In this document: piece by piece, positions 1 through 5,761 of the stretch
Numbering within the stretch: position 1 is the stretch's first letter
Layout: the number at the start of each line of letters is the position of its first letter
Assembly: GCA_946477805.1 (NCBI GenBank)
Contig: CAMKZP010000185.1
Span: 1 to 7,283, forward strand
Direction of reading: 5' to 3'
Origin: an uncultured Enterobacter sp.
GTDB lineage: Bacteria; Pseudomonadota; Gammaproteobacteria; Enterobacterales; Enterobacteriaceae
Length of the DNA stretch: 7,283 nucleotides
Notes under the pieces: generated by a model
Told to the model about the DNA's origin: nothing
Database searches by the model: none
Seen by the model: the letters and a program-made list of their open reading frames with translations, nothing else
Program-made: the position numbers and the translations under genes

Positions 1-1488
1 CTCTTTACCGCTGTTTTTGTCTTTTGCAGACACGTGCAGGATACCGTCAGCATCGATGTCGAAAGTGACTTCGATCTGTGGCATGCCGCGCGGTGCCGGG
101 CTGATACCGTCCAGGTTGAACTGACCCAGAGATTTGTTATCAGACGCACGCTTACGCTCACCCTGAATCACATGGATGGTTACCGCAGACTGGTTGTCTT
201 CAGCGGTAGAGAACACCTGGCTGTGCTTCGTTGGGATGGTGGTGTTTTTGTTGATGAGCGCAGTCATCACACCGCCCATGGTTTCGATACCCAGTGACAG
301 CGGGGTAACGTCCAGCAGCAGTACGTCTTTCACTTCACCAGTCAGTACGCCACCCTGAACCGCAGCACCGATGGCAACCGCTTCGTCCGGGTTAACGTCT
401 TTACGCGGCTCTTTACCAAAGAATTCAGCCACTTTCTTCTGAACCATTGGCATACGCGTCTGACCACCAACCAGGATAACGTCCTGGATGTCAGATACGG
501 ACAGGCCAGCGTCCTGCAGGGCAACTTTCAGCGGCTCGATAGAACGGTTCACCAGGTCTTCTACCAGGCTTTCCAGTTTCGCACGGGTCACTTTGATGTT
601 CATGTGTTTAGGACCGGTCGCGTCTGCGGTGATGTACGGCAGGTTCACGTCGGTCTGCTGAGCGGAAGAGAGTTCAATCTTCGCTTTCTCAGCGGCTTCT
701 TTCAGGCGCTGCATGGCCAGCGGATCGTTACGCAGGTCAATGCCCTGATCTTTCTTAAACTCGTCAACGAGGTAGTTGATCATACGGCTGTCGAAGTCTT
801 CACCACCCAGGTGAGTATCACCGTTGGTCGCCAGAACTTCGAAGGTTTTTTCGCCGTCAACGTCGTCGATTTCGATAATAGAGATATCGAAGGTACCACC
901 ACCCAGGTCGTAAACCGCGATAGTGCGGTTGCCAACTTCTTTATCCAGACCGTAAGCCAGCGCGGCTGCGGTAGGTTCGTTGATGATACGTTTGACTTCC
1001 AGACCTGCGATACGGCCGGCATCTTTGGTTGCCTGACGCTGCGCATCGTTGAAGTAGGCAGGTACGGTGATAACCGCTTCAGTTACCGGTTCGCCCAGGT
1101 AATCTTCAGCCGTTTTCTTCATTTTCTTCAGCACTTCAGCAGAGATCTGCGGCGGTGCCATTTTCTGACCTTTTACGTCGATCCATGCATCGCCGTTGTC
1201 AGCACCGATGATTTTGTACGGCATGATGGCTTCATCACGCTGCACTTCTTCGTCCTGGAAGCGGCGGCCAATCAGGCGTTTAATCGCAAACAGGGTGTTT
1301 TGCGGGTTTGTCACTGCCTGACGTTTAGCCGGCTGACCAACCAGAGTTTCACCATCCTGGGTATACGCAATAATAGAAGGCGTGGTGCGATCGCCCTCGG
1401 CGTTCTCCAGCACACGTGCAGTAGTGCCGTCCATAATCGCTACACAAGAGTTGGTAGTACCCAGGTCGATACCAATAATTTTACCCAT
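1..1488 (-). CDS. dnaK: Chaperone protein DnaK (Hsp70), C-terminal part cut off by window edge
   Basis: Cytosolic ATP-dependent Hsp70 chaperone that works with DnaJ and GrpE in folding, disaggregation and feedback control of sigma-32. The reading frame runs uninterrupted from ATG 1486-1488 to base 1, giving 496 of about 638 codons. The N terminus reads MGKIIGIDLGTTNS, the Hsp70 phosphate-binding loop. K70, E171 (NEPTAAALAYG) and the DLGGGTFD loop with the T199 autophosphorylation position are present, so the ATPase domain (about 1-383) looks intact. The interdomain linker (VLLLDVTPLSLG) and most of the beta substrate-binding domain follow. The window ends at about LHVSAKDKNSGKE, so the helical lid and acidic tail are outside. 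A GGAG Shine-Dalgarno (1497-1500) lies 8 nt before the ATG. Codon use is strongly biased (GGT, CTG, AAA), as expected of a highly expressed gene. dnaJ should follow beyond the left edge, by analogy with E. coli. Confidence 0.98.
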   Translation of the reverse strand, partial: MGKIIGIDLGTTNSCVAIMDGTTARVLENAEGDRTTPSIIAYTQDGETLVGQPAKRQAVTNPQNTLFAIKRLIGRRFQDEEVQRDEAIMPYKIIGADNGDAWIDVKGQKMAPPQISAEVLKKMKKTAEDYLGEPVTEAVITVPAYFNDAQRQATKDAGRIAGLEVKRIINEPTAAALAYGLDKEVGNRTIAVYDLGGGTFDISIIEIDDVDGEKTFEVLATNGDTHLGGEDFDSRMINYLVDEFKKDQGIDLRNDPLAMQRLKEAAEKAKIELSSAQQTDVNLPYITADATGPKHMNIKVTRAKLESLVEDLVNRSIEPLKVALQDAGLSVSDIQDVILVGGQTRMPMVQKKVAEFFGKEPRKDVNPDEAVAIGAAVQGGVLTGEVKDVLLLDVTPLSLGIETMGGVMTALINKNTTIPTKHSQVFSTAEDNQSAVTIHVIQGERKRASDNKSLGQFNLDGISPAPRGMPQIEVTFDIDADGILHVSAKDKNSGKE

Positions 1489-1535
1489 CTAAACGTCTCC
1501 ACTAAAAATTCAGTCAACATGTGGTTGTGTACCTG

Positions 1536-1562
1536 TAATAAGGGCAGAACGTGCTTTTTCAA
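1536..1562 (-). promoter_or_regulatory. dnaK P2 heat-shock (sigma-32) promoter
   Basis: On the minus strand, TTGAAAA (1562-1556) followed after 11 bp by CCCTTATTA (1544-1536) sits between P1 and the dnaK start. It corresponds in sequence and position to the second sigma-32 promoter of E. coli dnaK (TTGAAAC ... CCCCTATTA). The -10 element has one C fewer than the E. coli version. The expected start of transcription is near 1530, about 40 nt before the ATG. Confidence 0.72.
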
Positions 1563-1610
1563 CTGCCCAGATTTGCTTTTTTTCAGGTCCACACACTGCG
1601 GTTGCTTACA

Positions 1611-1640
1611 AGATGGGGTCGCTACGTCGTCCATCAAGGG
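1611..1640 (-). promoter_or_regulatory. dnaK P1 heat-shock (sigma-32) promoter
   Basis: On the minus strand, CCCTTGATGG (1640-1631) is a sigma-32 -35 element and CCCCATCT (1618-1611) is a near-perfect sigma-32 -10 element. They are 13 bp apart counting from CTTGATG. The match to the known E. coli dnaK P1 (CCCTTGATG ... CCCCAT) is very close. The expected start of transcription is near 1604, giving a leader of about 115 nt. A pure A/T tract of 19 bases (1647-1665) lies just upstream of the -35 and could act as an UP-like element. The promoter assignment rests on motif and position; the UP role is an inference. Confidence 0.88.
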
Positions 1641-1681
1641 GGAGGGATAAAAAAAATTTTAATTTCACCCTGATGAGATCA

Positions 1682-1710
1682 TAGACGGCATCGATTGCGC
1701 CCCTTATTAT
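1682..1710 (+). promoter_or_regulatory. Candidate sigma-70 promoter for satP
   Basis: TAGACG (1682-1687, 4 of 6 to the -35 consensus) and TATTAT (1705-1710, 5 of 6 to the -10 consensus) are separated by an optimal 17 bp. This would start satP transcription near 1717, with a leader of about 68 nt. A second, weaker candidate is TTGACG (1732-1737) with CATATT (1756-1761) at 18 bp spacing, closer to the gene. I saw no convincing CRP site, although acetate transport genes are often CRP-controlled. Motif-level evidence only. Confidence 0.35.
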
Positions 1711-1784
1711 GCCGCGCCCCGTCAGGGAGAATTGACGTGGGTTTAACCATTTCACCATATTAATGATGATTTTTTTGAGGACTT

Positions 1785-2348
1785 ATGGGCAACACTAAGT
1801 TGGCTAATCCGGCTCCGCTGGGCCTGATGGGTTTTGGCATGACCACCATTCTGCTGAACCTGCACAACATCGGCTTATTCCCGATGGACAATATTATCCT
1901 GGCGATGGGCATTTTTTACGGCGGTATCGCGCAAATCTTCGCGGGCCTGCTGGAATATAAGAAAGGCAACACCTTCGGCTTAACCGCCTTTACCTCTTAC
2001 GGCTCGTTCTGGCTGACCCTGGTGGCCATTCTGGTGATGCCAAATATGGGCTTTGCTGCATCGAACGCGCACTTCCTCGGCGTCTACCTGGGCCTGTGGG
2101 GCGTCTTCACCCTGTTCATGTTCTTCGGTACCCTGAAGGCTAACCGCGCGCTGCAGTTCGTCTTCCTGAGCCTGACCGTGCTGTTCGCCCTGCTGGCGAT
2201 TGGCCACCTGGTGGATAACGAAGGCATTGTCCGCGTGGCAGGCTGGGTGGGTCTGGTCTGTGGCGCAAGCGCTATTTACCTGGCAATGGGTGAAGTGCTG
2301 AACGAGCAGTTTGGCCGCACCGTTCTGCCGATTGGTGAAAAACACTGA
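1785..2348 (+). CDS. satP: Succinate-acetate/proton symporter SatP (YaaH; acetate uptake transporter family)
   Basis: Inner-membrane transporter of the GPR1/FUN34/YaaH family that takes up acetate and succinate with protons. The product is 187 residues; the E. coli protein has 188, and the one-residue difference falls in the loop near residues 88-94. The family motif NPAPLGL is at 8-14, and the second signature (GLLEYKKGNTFG) at 54-65. Six hydrophobic segments are apparent. The aromatic/aliphatic constriction known from SatP structures maps to F17, Y72 and L130, and the substrate-selectivity alanine to A163. A GAGG Shine-Dalgarno (1777-1780) lies close to the ATG, and the N terminus MGNTKLANPAP matches E. 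coli, fixing the start. It is divergent from dnaK, 296 bp apart, with no yaaW/yaaI between them as there is in E. coli K-12. Confidence 0.96.
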   Translation: MGNTKLANPAPLGLMGFGMTTILLNLHNIGLFPMDNIILAMGIFYGGIAQIFAGLLEYKKGNTFGLTAFTSYGSFWLTLVAILVMPNMGFAASNAHFLGVYLGLWGVFTLFMFFGTLKANRALQFVFLSLTVLFALLAIGHLVDNEGIVRVAGWVGLVCGASAIYLAMGEVLNEQFGRTVLPIGEKH

Positions 2349-2356
2349 TCCCCCTT

Positions 2357-2377
2357 CGTGCCCGCCTCGCGGGCACG
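2357..2377 (+). terminator. Perfect hairpin after satP, probable 3' end or terminator
   Basis: CGTGCCCGC (2357-2365) and GCGGGCACG (2369-2377) form a perfect 9-bp GC-rich stem with a 3-nt loop, starting 8 nt after the satP stop codon. No run of T follows on either strand (the plus side continues ATATCCCT), so it is not a textbook intrinsic terminator. It may instead be a 3'-end stabilising structure or an inefficient terminator. Position and stem strength support a role at the end of the satP transcript. Confidence 0.5.
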
Positions 2378-2391
2378 ATATCCCTCCCCGA

Positions 2392-2419
2392 TTGATTCCC
2401 CGTTAATGTGTGTTATGAA
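2392..2419 (+). promoter_or_regulatory. Weak candidate promoter for the CLC gene
   Basis: TTGATT (2392-2397, 4 of 6) and TATGAA (2414-2419, 4 of 6) are 16 bp apart. Transcription would begin near 2426, which is upstream of the ATG at 2456 but downstream of the in-frame GTG at 2408. This would be consistent with the shorter start. Weak motif evidence; read-through from satP is an alternative source of transcription. Confidence 0.25.
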
Positions 2420-2455
2420 ATGATGGGCTTATTGCCTCTCATTAAGACACGCACC

Positions 2456-3715
2456 ATGACGACGCTTCCAACTCGTACCTATTGGCTCCAGCGCTGGGCA
2501 GCGCTTCTTTTAACCGGGATCCTGGCCGGGCTCGGGGGCATGCTTCTCGCGCTGCTGCTGCATGAGGTTCAGCATCTTGTCTACGGCTACAGCCGAGGCG
2601 CGGTCCTCAGCCCGCAAACCTTTCTGGAAGGGGTAACTGATGCCGGCGGGCAGCGGCGATTCCTCGCCCTCGTAGCCGCCGGTGCGGTGGCCGGGTGCGG
2701 ATGGTGGCTGCTTGGACGTTTTGGCAAAAAGCGCGTCAGCATCAGCGCCGCCGTGAAAAACCCGGACAAACCTATGCCCGCGGTCACCACGCTTATCCAC
2801 GCCCTGCTGCAAATCATCACCGTGGGGATGGGCTCCCCGCTTGGCCGGGAAGTTGCCCCGCGGGAAGTAGGCTCGCTTTTTGCCGGCGGCGTGGCGCGTC
2901 GGCTGCATCTGACCGGCCCGGACGTTCAGCTGATGATTGCCTGCGGCGCCGGGGCCGGGCTTGCCGCCGTGTATAACGTTCCGCTGGCCGGGGCACTCTT
3001 TACCCTTGAAGTGTTACTGGTCAGCTTTAGCCTGGAAGCGGCAATTGCCGCGCTGGTGACGTCGGCGCTGGCGGCGTGGATTGCCACGTTAGGGCTGGGA
3101 GATGAACATCAGTATCGCTTCACGGCTGAGGCGGCGGCTACGTCGCTCGTTTTCTGGGGCGCGCTGTCCGGCCCCCTGTTCGGCGCGGCGGCGTTTTGGT
3201 TTCGCCGCCTGACGCAGCGGGCGCGCAGCAAAGTGCGCAGCAACTGGCAGATGCCGGTATTCAGCCTGGTGGCGTTTGCGGCGCTGGGGGCGCTTTCCGT
3301 ATGGTTCCCGCAGCTTCCGGGCAACGGCAAAGGCCCGACCCAGCTCACCCTTGACGGTGACGTAACGCTAAAACTGGCGCTGGCGATCCTGTGCCTCAAA
3401 ATTTTTGTCATCTGGGCGGTACTGCGCGGCGGGGCTGAAGGCGGGCTGCTGACGCCCGGCCTGACGGTGGGGGCACTGCTGGGATCGCTGCTGTTTATCC
3501 TGCTGGGCCGCGTCTTTCCCGGCAGCGATATGGCCGGTTTTGCGCTGACGGGTGCCGCAGGATTCCTGTCCGCATCAATGCAGATGCCCGTTACCGCCAT
3601 TACGCTGATGATGGAATTTACCCGCATGGACCACAGTTTCCTTGTGCCGGTCGCGCTGTGCGTGACGGGCGCGTTCATGACCTGTCGCCAGCTTGAGCGG
3701 GTAAACTCTGGCTAA
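2456..3715 (+). CDS. CLC-family chloride channel/transporter, atypical, no CBS domains
   Basis: Polytopic inner-membrane protein of the voltage-gated chloride channel (CLC) family; 419 residues from ATG 2456. Recognisable CLC elements are GSPLGREVAP (126-135) for the GREGP gating-glutamate loop, CGAGAGLAAVYNVPLAGALFTLE (163-185, helices G/H), GGAEGGLLTPGLTVGALLG (325-343, helix N) and GAAGFLSASMQMPVTAITLMMEFT (366-389). The gating glutamate is kept (E132). The internal proton glutamate of exchangers (E203 in E. coli ClcA) aligns with V186. GSGIP is replaced by VSISA (94-98), and the chain ends before the ClcA Y445 region. The reading frame extends to a GTG at 2408 (435 residues), but that extension lacks a ribosome site and family-like sequence. 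ATG 2456 is preferred, though its own ribosome site is weak. Anion specificity and channel-versus-exchanger mode are not known. It lies 3' of satP on the same strand, and the next gene has its own Fur-type control region. Confidence 0.85.
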   Translation: MTTLPTRTYWLQRWAALLLTGILAGLGGMLLALLLHEVQHLVYGYSRGAVLSPQTFLEGVTDAGGQRRFLALVAAGAVAGCGWWLLGRFGKKRVSISAAVKNPDKPMPAVTTLIHALLQIITVGMGSPLGREVAPREVGSLFAGGVARRLHLTGPDVQLMIACGAGAGLAAVYNVPLAGALFTLEVLLVSFSLEAAIAALVTSALAAWIATLGLGDEHQYRFTAEAAATSLVFWGALSGPLFGAAAFWFRRLTQRARSKVRSNWQMPVFSLVAFAALGALSVWFPQLPGNGKGPTQLTLDGDVTLKLALAILCLKIFVIWAVLRGGAEGGLLTPGLTVGALLGSLLFILLGRVFPGSDMAGFALTGAAGFLSASMQMPVTAITLMMEFTRMDHSFLVPVALCVTGAFMTCRQLERVNSG

Positions 3716-3725
3716 CTTTCAGCCA

Positions 3726-3742
3726 AAACAGCAACGCTGTTT
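3726..3742. other. Small perfect hairpin after the CLC gene
   Basis: AAACAGC (3726-3732), a 3-nt loop AAC and GCTGTTT (3736-3742) form a perfect 7-bp stem 10 nt after the CLC stop codon. The T run is only the three bases inside the stem, followed by AAACGG, so termination would be weak in the plus direction. CTTTC (3716-3720) and GAAAG (3748-3752) could extend the pairing around it. It may mark the end of the CLC transcript. Confidence 0.35.
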
Positions 3743-3768
3743 AAACGGAAAGTGAATTATCACCCCAC

Positions 3769-3793
3769 ACAATTGATAAGCATTATCATTGTG
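3769..3793. promoter_or_regulatory. Fur box (iron-responsive operator) upstream of the ABC importer
   Basis: GATAAG C ATTATC (3775-3787) matches the core of the E. coli Fur consensus (GATAAT-N-ATTATC) at 11 of 12 hexamer positions. The flank ATTGTG (3788-3793) matches a third hexamer at 4 of 6. The exact palindrome TGATAA-GCA-TTATCA spans 3774-3788. The box lies 103-127 bp before the permease ATG. A candidate -35 TTGATA (3773-3778, 5 of 6) overlaps it, with a poor -10 TAATGT (3796-3801) at 17 bp. An alternative -10 CATTAT (3781-3786) lies inside the box. Either way Fur-Fe(II) would block RNA polymerase, so the operon should be expressed in low iron. The site is seen directly; repression is inferred from known Fur biology. 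Confidence 0.82.
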
Positions 3794-3798
3794 ATTAA

Positions 3799-3838
3799 TG
3801 TTGCCTGACACGTCCCGGATAGTGGATATCAGGCAGCA
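3799..3838. promoter_or_regulatory. Spaced inverted repeat (10-bp arms) in the importer leader
   Basis: TGTTGCCTGA (3799-3808) pairs with TCAGGCAGCA (3829-3838): nine Watson-Crick pairs and one G-U in RNA, with 20 nt between the arms. It lies 5 bp after the Fur box and 57 bp before the permease ATG. It could be an RNA stem-loop in the 5' leader. It could instead be a DNA operator with half-sites centred 30 bp apart (close to three helical turns). No T run follows and I could not match it to a known riboswitch. If transcription starts near 3808 the first arm would not be in the RNA, which would favour the operator reading. Confidence 0.5.
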
Positions 3839-3895
3839 CCCGAAATGGAACGTTAAGGGATAAAACGATTCTGTTGTGTTGCATAAGGTTATCTG

Positions 3896-4969
3896 ATGAA
3901 TTCCAGCCTTGCCGCCAGCGAACAGTCTGGCGAATCTACCGTCGCGTTACGCTACCGTAAAATCCTCATCAGGCGCTTCGCGCTGGCGGGCGTTATTTTC
4001 GCTCTCATTATCTGCTCCCTGCTCCTCGACTTTACTATCGGACCGTCCGGTATTTCCGTCTCAACGCTCTGGCACACGCTGGTCAATTCCGCCGCCGCCG
4101 ATGCGGGCACGCGCGTCATCGTCTGGGATATTCGCCTGCCGTTCGCTCTGATGGCCGTCGCCGTCGGCATGGCGCTGGGGCTGGCGGGAGCAGAAATGCA
4201 AACCATCCTGAACAACCCGCTTGCCAGCCCGTTTACGCTGGGCGTGTCGTCCGCTGCCTCCTTTGGCGCCGCGCTGGCAATTGTGCTGGGTCTCGGGATC
4301 CCCGGCATCGACGATAAGTGGTTTATTCCCGCGAATGCCTTTGTCTTTGCGCTGCTGGCCTGCTTTATCCTCGACGGCCTCAGCCGCTGGACCCGCGTGG
4401 CAACGTCTGGCGTCGTCCTTTTCGGCATTGCGCTGGTCTTTACCTTCAACGCGCTGATTTCCATTCTGCAGTTTGTCGCCAGCGAAGATACCCTTCAGGG
4501 GCTGGTCTTCTGGACGATGGGCAGCCTCGCCCGCGCCTCGTGGGACAAGCTGGCGATCCTGGCCGTCGCGCTGCTGATTATCGTGCCGCTGTCGTTGAAA
4601 AATGCCTGGAAGCTCACCGCGCTGCGGCTGGGGGAAGATCGTGCCGTCAGCTTCGGCATCAACGTGAAAAAACTGCGCATGACCACGCTGCTGCGCATCA
4701 GTATTATCTCGGCCCTGACGGTGGCCTTCGTCGGCCCGGTTGGCTTTATCGGCCTGGTTGCGCCGCATATCTCGCGCATGATGTTTGGGGAAGACCACCG
4801 CTTTTACCTGCCCGGCAGCATGCTGGTCGGCGCGCTGGTGCTCTCTCTGGCATCCGTCTTTTCCAAGAACATGGTTCCCGGCGTCATTATTCCGGTGGGC
4901 ATTGTGACGTCGCTGGTCGGCGTACCGTTCTTCCTCAGCATCATTATCCGCAACCGGGGGAACGTATGA
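3896..4969 (+). CDS. FecCD/BtuC-family ABC transporter permease (iron-chelate importer)
   Basis: Inner-membrane permease of a type II ABC importer for iron chelates or similar metal complexes; 357 residues. The first 24 or so residues are polar, then about nine to ten hydrophobic segments follow. Family hallmarks are DIRLPFALMAVAVGMALGLAG (78-98) running into QTILNNPLASPFTLGVSSAA (102-121), the cytoplasmic coupling region ALRLGEDRAVSFGINV (242-257), GPVGFIGLVAPHISR (280-294) and IPVGIVTSLVGVPFFLS (332-348). TAAGG (3884-3888) stands 7 nt before ATG 3896 and decides the start. Only one permease is encoded, so it is expected to form a homodimer as BtuC does, unlike FepD/FepG. Its stop overlaps the ATPase start (ATGA at 4966-4969). 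It is the first gene after the Fur box, so iron-repressed expression is inferred. The transported ligand cannot be read from the sequence. Confidence 0.95.
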   Translation: MNSSLAASEQSGESTVALRYRKILIRRFALAGVIFALIICSLLLDFTIGPSGISVSTLWHTLVNSAAADAGTRVIVWDIRLPFALMAVAVGMALGLAGAEMQTILNNPLASPFTLGVSSAASFGAALAIVLGLGIPGIDDKWFIPANAFVFALLACFILDGLSRWTRVATSGVVLFGIALVFTFNALISILQFVASEDTLQGLVFWTMGSLARASWDKLAILAVALLIIVPLSLKNAWKLTALRLGEDRAVSFGINVKKLRMTTLLRISIISALTVAFVGPVGFIGLVAPHISRMMFGEDHRFYLPGSMLVGALVLSLASVFSKNMVPGVIIPVGIVTSLVGVPFFLSIIIRNRGNV

Positions 4970-5742
4970 CCGACGGCCTGCTCGTTCGCGATCTCCACAC
5001 CGGCTATCGCAAGAAAAAGATCGTCAACGGCTTAACCACGCCCCTGCTGCCGCGCGGAAAAATTACCGCGCTGCTGGGGCCAAACGGTTCGGGGAAATCG
5101 ACGCTGCTGCGTGCGCTTGCGGACCTCAATCCCGCCGAGGGAGCGCTGCTGCTCAATGGCGAAGATTTGATGACGCTGCCGTCAGCGAAGCGGGCGCAAA
5201 AGGTGGTATACCTGCCGCAGTCCCTGCCGCAGGGCGTGCATCTTCACGCCCTTGAGTCGGTTATTGTCGCCCGTCGGGCAAGCGGCAGCACTCACGCGCA
5301 CAGCGTGGAACAGGAAGCCTATGCCATTCTCGAGAAGCTGGGCGTTGCCCATCTGGCGATGAGCTTCCTCGACCAGCTTTCCGGCGGGCAGAAACAGCTG
5401 ATTGGGCTTGCGCAGTCGCTCATCCGCGAGCCGGACCTGCTGCTGCTGGACGAGCCGTTAAGCGCTCTCGATCTCAACTATCAGTTCCACGTGATGGATA
5501 TCGTTGCCCGCGAAACGCAGCAGCGCAATATCGTCACCGTGGTGGTGATCCACGACATCAACATTGCCCTGCGCCATGCGAACTACGCCATGATGCTCAA
5601 AGGCGGGGAACTGATTGCCAGCGGGCGGCCCGGAGAGGTCGTGAACACCGCAAATCTGGCAACGGTGTACGGCGTGGACGGCCGGGTTGAGTACTGCTCC
5701 CGTGGCCTGCCGCACGTGGTGGTCGACGGGTTAACGCCATAA
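4966..5742 (+). CDS. FepC/BtuD-type ABC transporter ATP-binding protein (iron-chelate importer)
   Basis: Cytoplasmic ATPase that drives the neighbouring permease; 258 residues, the usual length for the family. Walker A GPNGSGKST is at 38-46, the Q-loop glutamine at Q85 (VYLPQ), the ABC signature LSGGQ at 138-142, Walker B LLLLDE at 158-163 with catalytic E163, the D-loop SALD at 166-169, and the switch histidine H196 (VIHD). All catalytic motifs are intact. The start is the ATG in the ATGA overlap with the permease, preceded by GGGGGAA (4956-4962). The same frame is open upstream to 4318, but that part lies inside the permease gene and is not ABC-like. The overlap suggests translational coupling with the permease and fixed stoichiometry. 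The binding-protein gene follows after 19 bp. Confidence 0.95.
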   Translation: MTDGLLVRDLHTGYRKKKIVNGLTTPLLPRGKITALLGPNGSGKSTLLRALADLNPAEGALLLNGEDLMTLPSAKRAQKVVYLPQSLPQGVHLHALESVIVARRASGSTHAHSVEQEAYAILEKLGVAHLAMSFLDQLSGGQKQLIGLAQSLIREPDLLLLDEPLSALDLNYQFHVMDIVARETQQRNIVTVVVIHDINIALRHANYAMMLKGGELIASGRPGEVVNTANLATVYGVDGRVEYCSRGLPHVVVDGLTP

Positions 5743-5761
5743 TAAAAAAGACGGGGAAAAC

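Noticed and set aside
604..1650. Open frame of 348 codons on the plus strand opposite dnaK.
   Set aside because: It lies antisense to the well-supported dnaK gene. Long open frames opposite hsp70 genes are a known consequence of their codon bias, and have been mis-annotated in the past as an NAD-specific glutamate dehydrogenase. It also runs through the dnaK promoters.
2408..2455. GTG start for the CLC protein adding 16 residues.
   Set aside because: There is no Shine-Dalgarno before it, the added residues do not look like a CLC N terminus, and a candidate promoter -10 lies inside the stretch. It is not excluded, because the ATG at 2456 also has a weak ribosome site.
3799..3838. Cobalamin or other known riboswitch in the importer leader.
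   Set aside because: A B12 riboswitch was considered because BtuC-type permeases can carry cobalamin. No B12-box-like sequence is present, and a strong Fur box points to iron instead.
3798..3863. Possible 21-codon leader peptide (ATG at 3798, TAA at 3861-3863) upstream of the permease.
   Set aside because: It has no ribosome site, no run of regulatory codons and no attenuator-like terminator after it. It is most likely a chance frame over the inverted repeat.
4061..4798. Long open frames on the minus strand opposite the permease, and similar ones opposite the CLC and binding-protein genes.
   Set aside because: They are shadows of GC-rich coding sequence: they have no ribosome sites, are rich in Gln/Arg/Asp low-complexity composition and lie entirely inside well-supported genes.
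4318..4965. N-terminal extension of the ATPase frame back to an ATG at 4318 (474 codons in total).
   Set aside because: It overlaps the permease gene out of frame, has no ABC or membrane character, and the normal 258-residue ATPase starts at the ATGA overlap with a good ribosome site.
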